Of a DNA stretch of 64,000 bases, positions 8,239 through 17,010 are shown piece by piece; position 1 is the stretch's first letter, and each line of letters begins with the position of its first letter. Source of the DNA: Metaclostridioides mangenotii (GTDB lineage: Bacteria > Bacillota > Clostridia > Peptostreptococcales > Peptostreptococcaceae). The translations under genes and the position numbers were made by a program. The DNA is taken from assembly GCF_018917235.1 (NCBI RefSeq), contig NZ_JAHLOF010000005.1:1-64000 (forward strand), in the 5' to 3' direction. The notes beneath the pieces are model-generated. The model had not been told where the DNA came from, made no database searches, and saw only the letters and a list, made by a program, of their open reading frames with translations.

Positions 8239-9336
8239 TTAATTTAAAAAATCATTAAAATCTTCAGCCCCAGACTCTGCAAAATCATAAAGAGCATTCT
8301 GTTCAAAATAATAATTACCAATTAGTTTAGTACTACCACCATAGTTAAATTCAATAGATTCATTTATAAATTCACTATCATCATTAGAATAAGTTCCAAT
8401 AAATAGCCTACCCATAGCAAAGTAATAAATAGCTTTGATATCATTGTTTATAACATATTCACTTTCTTTTACATGATCATTATTAAAACTAAATCTAGTA
8501 TATAAATTTCCATTATCCATGAAACTCTTAAACAGAAATGGATTCTCGTCATAAAATTTCTTTTCAAAACTATCAATGTTTTTTATTTCATAAACTGAAA
8601 CATATTCCGGTTTTGATATTTCATCAAATACCTCGAAATCATAAACCTCATCAATATCAGTGACTAACAGAGAATTTAATTTAAATCCTCTTCTTTTATG
8701 TATATCTTTTTCGATGCTAAGAGCTATTTTACAAGAATAGTAACCATCAACATCCTCGTATATAGCCGTAGTTAAATACTTGTCTTTTCCCATTCTTTTT
8801 ACTTTGGTTTTAAGTAATGTACCGTTTATTTTGGTTACATGCATGCTAGAAATTTCATTACTTCCAGAATAATACATAAGGCCTTCTCTGTCCCAAGCTA
8901 TAAACCTCATCGTCATATAATTTACAAACTCTACTTCATCTAAAACTTCTTTACAAATGATGGGATACATATCTTCTATTTTTAAATTTCCACTATACCC
9001 TTCAATAATATTAATATATTCGTTAACTTCTCCAGGAAGTTCTTTATTATAGTACTCGTTTTTCTTCCCATAAAAACTCACCAAAAATCTAGCCTCGTCT
9101 TCAGATATCCTTATTTTATCGGATCCCAATCCTCCCATTAGTCTTTCTTCTTCTCTATAAACTTCATATCCACTAGGATTATCAAGACCCACATAGTCTG
9201 CAATTCCTAGTCCTTCAGAATCTAATAAAAAGTACTGACAAAAAATTTTATTGTCATCATTGTTTCTCCAATTTATAACAAGACCCATACTTCCCATAAG
9301 TCTAGAATTTGTAACCTTTGCGAAGTTAAACTTCAT
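8239..9336 (-). CDS. Conserved-looking protein of unknown function
   Basis: About 365 residues, not recognised. It is soluble, acidic and rich in Tyr, Phe, Asp and Glu, without signal peptide or membrane helix. A region near the N-terminus (NWRNNDDNKIFCQYFLLDSEG) and a C-terminal run of beta-type sequence suggest a mostly beta fold. The frame also opens 18 bases earlier, but AGAGG sits nine bases before the ATG at 9336, so this start is chosen. It is monocistronic, divergent from the HAD hydrolase gene, and ended by a strong terminator. No function is assigned. Confidence 0.75.
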   Translation of the reverse strand: MKFNFAKVTNSRLMGSMGLVINWRNNDDNKIFCQYFLLDSEGLGIADYVGLDNPSGYEVYREEERLMGGLGSDKIRISEDEARFLVSFYGKKNEYYNKELPGEVNEYINIIEGYSGNLKIEDMYPIICKEVLDEVEFVNYMTMRFIAWDREGLMYYSGSNEISSMHVTKINGTLLKTKVKRMGKDKYLTTAIYEDVDGYYSCKIALSIEKDIHKRRGFKLNSLLVTDIDEVYDFEVFDEISKPEYVSVYEIKNIDSFEKKFYDENPFLFKSFMDNGNLYTRFSFNNDHVKESEYVINNDIKAIYYFAMGRLFIGTYSNDDSEFINESIEFNYGGSTKLIGNYYFEQNALYDFAESGAEDFNDFLN

Positions 9337-9460
9337 AAAATCATTTCCTCTCATTTTTAAATAAAATTTATTTATATTAGATATTATACATATATAATGG
9401 TAACATAGATATAATTTATAATATAATAATAATAAAAATGATTAACATAGGGGTGATTTT

Positions 9461-10189
9461 TTGGGAAACACGGCAGCCTTTTTCGATATAGATGGAACTT
9501 TGTATAGAGACTCGCTAATGGTAGAACATTTTAAGAAGCTAATGAAATACGATATAATCGACCAAAAAGATTGGTATAGTAATGTTCGAGATACTTTTAT
9601 GGATTGGGATAAAAGACAGGGTAATTATGATGACTATTTACTGGAAGTTAGTGAGCTCTACGTAAGATCAATAACAGGTCTTGACACTACATGTATTGAT
9701 TTTACAAGTGACCAAGTAATTAAATTAAAAGCTGACAGAGTTTATAAGTACACTAGATCAAGAATAGAATGGCATCTAAAACAAGGACATATTGTGATAT
9801 TTATTTCTGGTAGCCCTAATTTTTTAGTTGAAAAAATGGCTAAAAAGTATAATGCTAGTGATTTCTGTGGAAGTGAATATATTTTTGAAAATGATGTGTT
9901 TACAGGAAATTTAATCCCAATGTGGGATTCAGATAGTAAAAATATATCTATTAATAACTTTACTAAAAAATATGAAATAGACCTTTTGAATTCATATGCT
10001 TACGGTGATACTAATGGTGATTTCAATATGTTGAGAAGAGTTGGAAAACCAATAGCTATAAATCCTACAAAAGAACTATTAAAAATGATTAACTTAAATG
10101 AAAATATGAAAAATAAAACTAAAATTATTGTAGAAAGAAAAGACCTAGTTTATTCCCTTACTTCAAGAGTCGAAATTATTGATATATAA
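9461..10189 (+). CDS. HAD-superfamily (subfamily IB) phosphatase
   Basis: A 242-residue cytosolic hydrolase. Motif I is DIDGT (residues 9-13; Asp9 the nucleophile, Asp11 the acid/base). Motif II is the Ser/Gly in FISGSPNFL. Motif III/IV is GDTNGDFNML, with two acidic metal ligands. The layout, with a helical cap between motifs I and II and AIAINPTKELL after motif IV, matches HAD-IB enzymes related to phosphoserine phosphatase SerB and membrane-lipid phosphatases. The substrate cannot be told from sequence. The start is TTG, with GGGGTGA just upstream. It is a single gene, followed by a hairpin at 10230-10266. Confidence 0.88.
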   Translation: MGNTAAFFDIDGTLYRDSLMVEHFKKLMKYDIIDQKDWYSNVRDTFMDWDKRQGNYDDYLLEVSELYVRSITGLDTTCIDFTSDQVIKLKADRVYKYTRSRIEWHLKQGHIVIFISGSPNFLVEKMAKKYNASDFCGSEYIFENDVFTGNLIPMWDSDSKNISINNFTKKYEIDLLNSYAYGDTNGDFNMLRRVGKPIAINPTKELLKMINLNENMKNKTKIIVERKDLVYSLTSRVEIIDI

Positions 10190-10229
10190 ATTCAATAAAT
10201 TAAAACATTAAAATTTATGTGTAAATAAG

Positions 10230-10266
10230 AAGCTTCTCAATTGTATTTAACTTTAATGAGAAGCTT
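10230..10266. terminator. Terminator after HAD phosphatase gene
   Basis: AAGCTTCTCA (10230-10239) pairs perfectly with TGAGAAGCTT (10257-10266), followed by TCTGTTT on plus. It could also serve the convergent membrane-protein gene on minus. Confidence 0.65.
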
Positions 10267-10305
10267 TCTGTTTAAATTATTTCATATTTTATTAGATTTA
10301 CATTT

Positions 10306-10797
10306 TTAGTTTTTAAAAAGTATTTTTCTAAGCTGATGATTGTAGTAATTTATAAACATTGAATAGGCGTAATCATAAACCAAAAATACAGCTTGAAATG
10401 CTAAAACCATAAATAAATTAATAGGAAAATACACTATAGTTCTAAATACAAAATATAGCATGATAGCTGCTATATTTGCATATGCTATCTTTAAAAAATA
10501 TTCTACGTATAATGGCCTATCTTTTTCAATCAGATATTTTATTATCCCATATACCGCAAAAGTACATACATATACAATCCAATGTATTTTATTTGACATT
10601 ACTAAAAATCCTAGTATTACTGATCCTAAATAATATACAAATGCTGTTTTTATACCCCACTCCATGACAACTACTGCTACAATGAGAGAAGCGATCCCCA
10701 TTAAAAACATTGTATTGTTAGGAATAATATTTATTAAAAATAGAAGTATAACATTTACTGCCAATAACATTCCACCATAAGCTATTTTCTTATTCAT
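10306..10797 (-). CDS. Small multi-pass membrane protein, unknown
   Basis: About 163 residues with roughly five hydrophobic segments (near 5-25, 28-45, 52-68, 75-90 and 105-145). The C-terminal tail is basic (NHQLRKILFKN). The start at 10797 is preferred because AGGTGA lies eight bases upstream, overlapping the stop of the preceding Cys-rich gene; ATG codons at 10806 and 10803 fall inside that site. It is tightly coupled to the Cys-rich TPR protein and, through it, to the DUF5685 gene. It is not a family I can name. Function unknown. Confidence 0.75.
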   Translation of the reverse strand: MNKKIAYGGMLLAVNVILLFLINIIPNNTMFLMGIASLIVAVVVMEWGIKTAFVYYLGSVILGFLVMSNKIHWIVYVCTFAVYGIIKYLIEKDRPLYVEYFLKIAYANIAAIMLYFVFRTIVYFPINLFMVLAFQAVFLVYDYAYSMFINYYNHQLRKILFKN

Positions 10798-10806
10798 ATA
10801 CATCAC

Positions 10807-11214
10807 CTAGCAACAAGAAATAAAGTCTCCTCCCATACACTCACAACATGAGTCTAAACACCACAACTTACAACATGTATCGCAACAGTCATCGCCACAG
10901 CAACAACAACATCCACCTAAGTCACTTTGACGTCTTCTATTGTAGTAATCAGCTCTATCATTATAGTTATTTCTATACTGAGTATAATTGTCTAATGCAC
11001 TGCTATATTCTTTGTTTTCTGGTTCCATAAATTTTGCCCTTTTGATATAGTCTTCGCCTTCTTCGTAGTAACCTATATTCATCGCTGATATTCCTGATAA
11101 GTAATACCATTCTGCACATTTATCAGAAATGGATTTCAAAAAATTGTATGCATTCCTAAATTCTCTATTGTCAATCATTCTTCTAGCTTCCATAAAACCA
11201 CTATTGTTAAACAT
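10807..11214 (-). CDS. TPR-like protein with Cys-cluster tail (DnaJ-associated type, no J domain)
   Basis: 135 residues. Residues 5-75 form a TPR-like helical pair (ARRMIDNREFRNAYNFLKSI, then AEWYYLSGISAMNIGYYEEG). After a Tyr/Arg/Asn-rich linker, the last 36 residues hold 15 cysteines (CCCCC, DDCCDTCC, LWC, DSCCEC, GGDFISCC). In other clostridia the same TPR plus Cys tail follows an N-terminal J domain in short DnaJ-type proteins. Here the gene begins at the TPR part with a proper GGAGAG ribosome site, and no J domain is encoded upstream. Its neighbours are DUF5685 upstream and a small membrane protein downstream. A metal-binding or membrane-anchoring tail is likely but unproven. Confidence 0.8.
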   Translation of the reverse strand: MFNNSGFMEARRMIDNREFRNAYNFLKSISDKCAEWYYLSGISAMNIGYYEEGEDYIKRAKFMEPENKEYSSALDNYTQYRNNYNDRADYYNRRRQSDLGGCCCCCGDDCCDTCCKLWCLDSCCECMGGDFISCC

Positions 11215-11336
11215 TTTTTTCTCTCTCCTTTCAAACTATCTATTTTTCTTTCTTAATACGACATATAATTTCCCAGGAAATTTTACACAGTATTTATTAT
11301 TTCGATTTTTAATACTTTATAGATAACCTTAATTTT

Positions 11337-12167
11337 TTATTGACTGCTCGGATTGTTTAATATTTTTTTATATCTCAAATACACTCCAGAATAAATTATA
11401 TTTTCTATAATATTTTTATTAACTTCAATCTCTAAGCTGTCAACTGCATTACCAAGCATCCCCAATGAAAAACTTATAATCTTATCTACTCTTTCTCTGA
11501 GTTCATCTCTTCTATTAACATAATTTTTAAATGGATTATAACTTCCTTTTTTAATATCATCATCTAGGTCTTCAAAGGCATCAAGTATATAGATGTACTT
11601 TCCTATATTAAAACCTACAGTCCTTAGTCTGTCTTCGTACTCATCTTCCTTGTATGCAAATATTTCACTCATCAAATTTCCAAATGTATTTGATACTTCA
11701 TCTATATTGATATTTCCATCATTTTCCAGTTTGTTTAGTTCTTCGAGTTGCTTCTTTATATACTCTGCTTTTTGATGGTATTTTTTATAAGCATTTTTTA
11801 ATTTACCTTTGTATATATTATATGCTAATTTATTTTTAATACCTCCTTCATCACGAACATTGTCTTCTAATTTATAGCAAGAAAGTAACACATTCATGCT
11901 GGCAGCGTATTCAGTCACCTCATTCATCAAAATTTTATTCTTTTTAAAAGGAGATGAAATACATGTTTCATCCGTAATAACTGATTTTGGCTTATATATT
12001 GCTGATAGTAAAACGATCAGGAAAGTAATATCAAAATTTAATGACAACCTAGATATTTCACCATGATTTTTCTTAAGACATTTACATAGACCACAGTAGT
12101 ACGACTTATAATGATCATACTCTCTAAATGTTAAGTCAAGCTTGTTTATTTTTACATACCCAAACAT
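11337..12167 (-). CDS. DUF5685 family protein
   Basis: 276 residues. The N-terminal block FGYVKINKLDLTFREYDHY is followed by YCGLCKCLKKNHG with a CxxC pair (about residues 25-28), then a helical body with conserved-looking Cys residues (ETCISSP, LLSCYKLEDNVRDE). The C-terminus has DDDIKKGSYNPFKNY. This pattern fits the DUF5685 family of clostridial proteins, whose function is unknown. It is probably the first gene of a three-gene set with the Cys-rich TPR protein and membrane protein. The 122-bp gap before the next gene holds a 16-bp palindrome (11267-11282, AATTTCC-CA-GGAAATT) close to where a promoter could lie. Confidence 0.75.
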   Translation of the reverse strand: MFGYVKINKLDLTFREYDHYKSYYCGLCKCLKKNHGEISRLSLNFDITFLIVLLSAIYKPKSVITDETCISSPFKKNKILMNEVTEYAASMNVLLSCYKLEDNVRDEGGIKNKLAYNIYKGKLKNAYKKYHQKAEYIKKQLEELNKLENDGNINIDEVSNTFGNLMSEIFAYKEDEYEDRLRTVGFNIGKYIYILDAFEDLDDDIKKGSYNPFKNYVNRRDELRERVDKIISFSLGMLGNAVDSLEIEVNKNIIENIIYSGVYLRYKKILNNPSSQ

Positions 12168-12412
12168 ATTTATCCCCTTCTAATTCTTCTATTTACATAA
12201 AATTAATATATTATAGTATAACACTTTTTTATTCATTTTACTAACAACAAAGGGTTACATTTAGATTAGAATTAGATTATAAGATAAGAATCTCAATATC
12301 GAATAAACACCATTTTTTGATTTTTGCATTATACTTTCAGCTATAATTTTTATGATTATTTGCAATACCTTTGTAATTTGTTCAATTAAATATGTATCAA
12401 TTTTATTAAATA

Positions 12413-12439
12413 AAGATGTATCGTAAGCTGATACATCTT
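12413..12439 (-). terminator. Terminator after AbgB-like gene
   Basis: A perfect 10-bp stem AAGATGTATC (12413-12422) / GATACATCTT (12430-12439) with a 7-base loop, followed on minus by TTTATTT. The rest of 12168-12412 is AT-rich with nothing else recognised. Confidence 0.75.
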
Positions 12440-12450
12440 CTTAATTCTTA

Positions 12451-13848
12451 TTATTTTTTTAAAATTGGCTCGTATGCAAACTCTCCCTTTGTCACTATTA
12501 ACTCTTCTTTTGCCTTTTCAACCACCTTTTTATCATCCATTACATCAAATACTGTACAAGCTATAGACTTAGAAGCTAGCAGCATAGCTTTAAATCCCAT
12601 ATCTGATCCAGCACTTGAACACGATTGCCAAGTATGTGCTGATACTCCTATCGGCCAAACTGAACAAGAGCACTGTGCTGTTGGAATTATATAACTGATG
12701 TCACCGATATCTAGTGATAATGGTATACAGTTGTTTTGTATTACTGTATCGTCAGTTACCTCTGTATGTAGATAATTATCTATTATATTTAGATTACCAC
12801 TTAATACATTTGCAACCATACTTCTATCTGCCTTTGATTTATCTTTGGAAAGCGCCTTTGCAAACTCAATATCTTTTTCGTTATAATTTTGTGTTCCAAT
12901 TGCTATCATATTTTCTGAAAGAATATCTGTTAATGCAGTATTTGGCAAATAATCGTAAACGCCACTAATGATTTCATACTCCATCTGTGTACTAGTCATC
13001 AGTGCTGCACCTTTTGCAACATCAACTACTCTCTCAAATACACTCTGTACATGCTCCATTTTAACTCCTCTGACATAGTACCACACCTCAGCAAATGCTG
13101 GTACTATATTTGGCGCTCCTCCTCCATTCGTAATTGAATAATGAATTCTACAACTGTCAAATATATGCTCTCTTAAATAATTGCATCCTACATTCATTAG
13201 TTCAACAGCGTCAAGTGCACTTCTACCATTTTGTGGAGCTTGCGCAGCATGTGCACTTATTCCTCTAAATCTAAATTTAATAGAATAATTTGCAAGCGTC
13301 GGAATTCTTATAGGTGTATTTATATCAAATGGATGCCAACTAAAAGCACAGTCTACTTCATCAAAACATCCTTTGTCTATCATAAATATCTTCCCTGATA
13401 GGTCCTCTTCTGCTGGTGTTCCAAAGTATTTCACAGAACCACTTACCTTTTCATCCTCAATCATCTTCTTTACAGCTATAGCAGCTCCTAAAGCGCCTGT
13501 TCCAAGTAAGTTATGCCCGCATCCATGTCCCGGGGCTCCTTCTTTAACAGGTTCCTTAGTTGTTGAAACTTTTTGAGATAGCCCTGCTAATGAATCATAC
13601 TCACCAAGAATACCAATAACTGGCTCTCCACTTCCATAGGTTGCAATAAATGCTGTATCCATTCCCTCTACTTCTTCAATATGAAAACCTTTACTTTTTA
13701 GGTATTCTTTTTGAAGACTTGAAGCAAAGTATTCTTTATATTGAAGCTCGGGATTTGACCAAATTTGGTCAGAAACATCTCTAAGCTCGTCTTCAACACT
13801 ATCGATATAGTCTAATATCATTTGTTTATTCGGATCAAGTTCACCCAT
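12451..13848 (-). CDS. M20 amidohydrolase, AbgB-like
   Basis: 465 residues, M20D amidohydrolase with the signature of p-aminobenzoyl-glutamate hydrolase subunit B: LGEYDSLAGLSQ, then GAPGHGCGHNLLGTGALGAA (metal-binding region near residue 110) and GTPAEED with the catalytic glutamates. RFRGISAHAAQAPQNGRSALDA is the dimerisation/lid domain. It should cleave an amide bond in an N-acyl amino acid such as p-aminobenzoyl-glutamate; the real substrate is unknown. No AbgA partner is adjacent. It lies downstream of the ribose-type operon, beyond a hairpin at 13884-13921, so it may be read through or independently transcribed. The start ATG follows GGGGATGG. Confidence 0.88.
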   Translation of the reverse strand: MGELDPNKQMILDYIDSVEDELRDVSDQIWSNPELQYKEYFASSLQKEYLKSKGFHIEEVEGMDTAFIATYGSGEPVIGILGEYDSLAGLSQKVSTTKEPVKEGAPGHGCGHNLLGTGALGAAIAVKKMIEDEKVSGSVKYFGTPAEEDLSGKIFMIDKGCFDEVDCAFSWHPFDINTPIRIPTLANYSIKFRFRGISAHAAQAPQNGRSALDAVELMNVGCNYLREHIFDSCRIHYSITNGGGAPNIVPAFAEVWYYVRGVKMEHVQSVFERVVDVAKGAALMTSTQMEYEIISGVYDYLPNTALTDILSENMIAIGTQNYNEKDIEFAKALSKDKSKADRSMVANVLSGNLNIIDNYLHTEVTDDTVIQNNCIPLSLDIGDISYIIPTAQCSCSVWPIGVSAHTWQSCSSAGSDMGFKAMLLASKSIACTVFDVMDDKKVVEKAKEELIVTKGEFAYEPILKK

Positions 13849-13883
13849 AGCAATTTACCATCCCCTTTATTTATATATTAGAA

Positions 13884-13923
13884 AACCTCTTGTAAAGTCA
13901 AAGTGAACAATTCAAGAGGTTCT
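13884..13923 (-). terminator. Hairpin after the ribose-type operon
   Basis: AACCTCTTG (13884-13892) pairs with CAAGAGGTT (13913-13921); an outer TAGA/TCTA can extend the stem past a two-base bulge. On minus it is followed by TTCTAATATAT, a weak T tail, so termination may be partial. Confidence 0.6.
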
Positions 13924-13935
13924 AAATTCATCTAA

Positions 13936-14679
13936 TTATTTTGTTAACCAATTTACCATGTTAACCCATAGTGTATTGTAGTATTCCCAATCAGTGAATT
14001 CTTTTGGACCCCAGTGTGGAGCACAGTCAGAACTAAATATAGCTGATTTACCTTTTCCGAATTCTCCAACCGCAACAAATGGATCCCCACCTATTGTAGC
14101 TAAAACTTCACAACCTTCTTTAGCTATAGTCTTGTTGTAGCCTAAGAATTTTGGCCACTCTGTTGGTATACCTTTTAATACATCGTGGTTAGAATTTACT
14201 ATTACAGGTGTTATTCCTGCTGGCTTTTCAACTCTATCATCTTTATCTAACATAGATACAGGAAGTACTTCTGCAAGAGCAGTTTCACCGTAACGAGTCT
14301 TAGCATCTATTCCAGTAAATGACATATAACCACCTACCATTATTAATGCTCCACCGTCTTTAACATAGTTGCATAATAACTCAAGTCTATCTGGGTTAGA
14401 GTTGCATTCAACGAAAGTACTATTAGATAGTAAGAATGAGTTAGAACCTATATCTGATAGGATTATACAATCATACTCTTTTAAACCTTCCATTTGGAAT
14501 GGGAAGTTGTCAACAGCTACGTGAGCTGGCATATGAGTAACTTCGTATCCACCTGATTCTATACCTTCTTTGATCCATTTTACTGCTTCCTCATAGTGTG
14601 AAGTTACAAATGTATCAAATCCTTTAATATGAGTTATTTGCTTAACCCAAGATTCTCCAACAATTAAAACTTTTTTCAT
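13936..14679 (-). CDS. Class I glutamine amidotransferase-like protein
   Basis: 247 residues with a flavodoxin-like GATase fold: KKVLIVGESW at the N-terminus, YDCIILSDIGSNSF at the end of a beta strand, and VKDGGALIMVGGYMSF, typical of the STM3548-like/ThuA-like group often annotated as glutamine amidotransferase. The usual Cys-His-Glu triad is not obvious, so enzymatic glutaminase activity is doubtful. It is the last gene of the operon rbsR-K-B-A-C-deacylase, 14 bases after the deacylase stop, with AGGAGGAAAC before ATG. Its constant company with a sugar ABC transporter and an M20 deacylase suggests a shared substrate. Confidence 0.7.
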   Translation of the reverse strand: MKKVLIVGESWVKQITHIKGFDTFVTSHYEEAVKWIKEGIESGGYEVTHMPAHVAVDNFPFQMEGLKEYDCIILSDIGSNSFLLSNSTFVECNSNPDRLELLCNYVKDGGALIMVGGYMSFTGIDAKTRYGETALAEVLPVSMLDKDDRVEKPAGITPVIVNSNHDVLKGIPTEWPKFLGYNKTIAKEGCEVLATIGGDPFVAVGEFGKGKSAIFSSDCAPHWGPKEFTDWEYYNTLWVNMVNWLTK

Positions 14680-14693
14680 TCTTTTGTTTCCTC

Positions 14694-15968
14694 CTATTTT
14701 GATAAGTTTAAAATCATACTTGCATACATTAATATGCTCTCTAAATAGCTATCTATTTCTACATATTCATCTACTGAATGACACTGATTTATTGAGGCTG
14801 GTCCTAATATTATAGTTGGAATTTTAGCCATATTTTGCATTATTCTTGCATCATTACCCGCTGTAGATGAAATAATTTTGACTTCTCTATCAAGTGTATC
14901 TTCTAGTATAGCTTTAGTTTTAGTTACAAACTCAGAATTAGAGTCAATCTCATATCCAAATCCTGATTGAGATATTATTATTTCTGGCATATTTTCTATT
15001 AGCCAGCTATCTCCTCCAGCTCTAGTCTTAATGGTATTATATATATCATCAACAACTTGATCATAACTCATAACTGTAGGTAAGAAATGCGCCATAGCTT
15101 TGAAAGTACACTTTCCAGCTACCGTAGATGCTGCATCTCCACCTTGAATAACGCCTAAGTTAATTGTAGGAGCTGGAAGCATTGAATGCTTATAGTTCAT
15201 AAGCCAATTGTGTTCAAGTTCTTTAAGATCTTGAATAAGTAACATAGCTTTTTCTATAGCGTTTACACCTTTCCATTTACTGCCAGCATGTAGGGCGACA
15301 CCTTTTACCTCTACATCAAATCCGACGAATCCCATATGTGCAACTATCATGTTTTTTTCTGAGCATTCGCAAACAACACAATAATCTCCATCAATACCAT
15401 TCATCACAGCATTTATGGTACCATTACCTCCACCTTCTTCGTCACATACAGACATGACTTTTACAGAACCTGGAAGTTCCAGTCCACTATCCTTTATAAG
15501 TTTAACTGCCATAAAAGGTGCTATCAAACCTGACTTCATATCGGCACTTCCAAGGCCATAGATTTTACCATCGACTTCAGTACCAGTATAAGGATCATAT
15601 GTCCATTTACTTAAATCACCTGCTGGCATTGTATCCATATGTCCATTAAAAACTATTGTTTTACCTGGATTTTTTTCACTGTATTCACAAATAAGGTTGT
15701 ATCTATCATGATCTTTATAATTATGACCAAGATTTCCTTCTTTGTTAATTTCTCTAGAATTAAAAATTGTCTCTTCACTCATATCTTGACGATTAGCTTC
15801 AAATCCAATTTCTTTAGCAAGTTTTTCTAAATAAACTTGTCCCTCTTTTTCATAACCACCAAGTACACCATGGCTTATGTTCTCTGTTTTTATTCCAATA
15901 AGCCCTTTAAGATCTTCGATGTACTCCTGCTTATTTTTATTTAAAGTATCTATTAAGATATTTTTCAT
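14694..15968 (-). CDS. M20 family deacylase, ArgE/DapE-like
   Basis: About 424 residues. Metal-binding motifs of M20 peptidases are clear: FNGHMDTMPAGD (His/Asp), GLGSADMKSG (bridging Asp), CDEEGGGNG (catalytic Glu and metal Glu), and a C-terminal GPASINQCHSVDEYV with the last His ligand. It belongs with the ArgE/DapE/acetylornithine-deacetylase-like group and should hydrolyse an N-acyl amino acid or dipeptide-like amide. The frame opens with TTG at 15980 inside the ribosome site; GGAGG six bases upstream selects ATG at 15968. It lies 46 bases after rbsC in the same direction, so it is probably in the same operon. Confidence 0.85.
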   Translation of the reverse strand: MKNILIDTLNKNKQEYIEDLKGLIGIKTENISHGVLGGYEKEGQVYLEKLAKEIGFEANRQDMSEETIFNSREINKEGNLGHNYKDHDRYNLICEYSEKNPGKTIVFNGHMDTMPAGDLSKWTYDPYTGTEVDGKIYGLGSADMKSGLIAPFMAVKLIKDSGLELPGSVKVMSVCDEEGGGNGTINAVMNGIDGDYCVVCECSEKNMIVAHMGFVGFDVEVKGVALHAGSKWKGVNAIEKAMLLIQDLKELEHNWLMNYKHSMLPAPTINLGVIQGGDAASTVAGKCTFKAMAHFLPTVMSYDQVVDDIYNTIKTRAGGDSWLIENMPEIIISQSGFGYEIDSNSEFVTKTKAILEDTLDREVKIISSTAGNDARIMQNMAKIPTIILGPASINQCHSVDEYVEIDSYLESILMYASMILNLSK

Positions 15969-16014
15969 AATAACCTCCAAATATTGGGTTATAATATTTT
16001 TTCACTAGACTATA

Positions 16015-17010
16015 TTAGTTAGATTTTGCTTTCTTTAACTTTAAGTTATTGATCCATATAGCAAATAACATTACTAAACCTTTTATAATCATCTGGTTGT
16101 ATGATGAAACACCTAATAAATTCAGACCGTTTCCTAATATACCTATTATACCAACACCTATACATGTCCCTAGTATTGAACCAGAACCACCCATCATATT
16201 AGTTCCACCAAGTACAACTGCTGCTATAGCATCAAGCTCAGCGCCGTCACCAACTGTTGGAGATCCTGATGCTAGACGAGAAGAAAGTATTATTCCAGCA
16301 AGAGCTGTAAGTACTCCAGCTAAAGCGTAAACTTTAACTATTACACTTGTTACCTTTACACCACAAAGTCTAGCTGCTTCTGGATTTCCACCTACAGCAA
16401 GTACATGGCGACCAAATGCAGTCTTCTTAAGTAAGTAATGCCCAGCGATAACTACAATAATCATAATTATTACTGGTATAGGAATTGGACCTATGTATCC
16501 TCTACCTATCATTTTAAACGCATCTGTATTTACAGATATCGGTCTACCACCAGTGAACACAAAACTTAAACCACTGATTATAGTAAGCATCGCTAATGTT
16601 ACGATGAATGGTGGTAAATTTTGAGTAGAAATTATTAATCCTTTAACTACACCAAGTAACCCACCTATTATTAAAGCTAAAAGTATACCAACCCATATTG
16701 GCATATTGTAGTTTACTACAGTTGCTGCCCATAAAGTACCAGTTAATGCAATAACAGCACCAACACTAAGGTCAATACCAGCTGTTATAATTACAAATGT
16801 CATACCAACTGCTAGTATAGCATTTATAGAAATCTGTCTCATAACATTTACTAAGTTATCCATTGTCAAGAAGTTAGATGAAGCCACACTCATAATTATA
16901 AATAATATTATAAGCCCTGCTGCTGCACTACCTTGCTCTCTTAAAAAAGGAAGAACTTTACTTTTAAATGTTGGCGACGCATTTTCCTCTTTTTTAGTTA
17001 TTGAACTCAT
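16015..17010 (-). CDS. rbsC: Ribose-type ABC transporter permease
   Basis: About 331 residues, a hydrophobic BPD_transp_2-type permease with around eight to ten helices. Family blocks include NLVNVMRQISINAILAVGMT, GIDLSVGAVIALTG, and the cytoplasmic EAA-like loop GGNPEAARLCGV, which docks on RbsA. The C-terminal GGTNMMGGSGSILGT is typical of RbsC. Start 17010 (ATG after GGAGGTAAGATTG) is preferred over the ATG-like opening at 17025, which lies in the ribosome site; the gene still overlaps the rbsA stop by 17 bases, showing translational coupling. It imports a pentose-type substrate together with RbsA and RbsB. Confidence 0.9.
   Translation of the reverse strand: MSSITKKEENASPTFKSKVLPFLREQGSAAAGLIILFIIMSVASSNFLTMDNLVNVMRQISINAILAVGMTFVIITAGIDLSVGAVIALTGTLWAATVVNYNMPIWVGILLALIIGGLLGVVKGLIISTQNLPPFIVTLAMLTIISGLSFVFTGGRPISVNTDAFKMIGRGYIGPIPIPVIIMIIVVIAGHYLLKKTAFGRHVLAVGGNPEAARLCGVKVTSVIVKVYALAGVLTALAGIILSSRLASGSPTVGDGAELDAIAAVVLGGTNMMGGSGSILGTCIGVGIIGILGNGLNLLGVSSYNQMIIKGLVMLFAIWINNLKLKKAKSN

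Noticed and set aside
8043..8258. 71-codon plus-strand ORF
   Set aside because: It runs through a strong terminator hairpin and into the end of the opposite gene; composition is random AT-rich.
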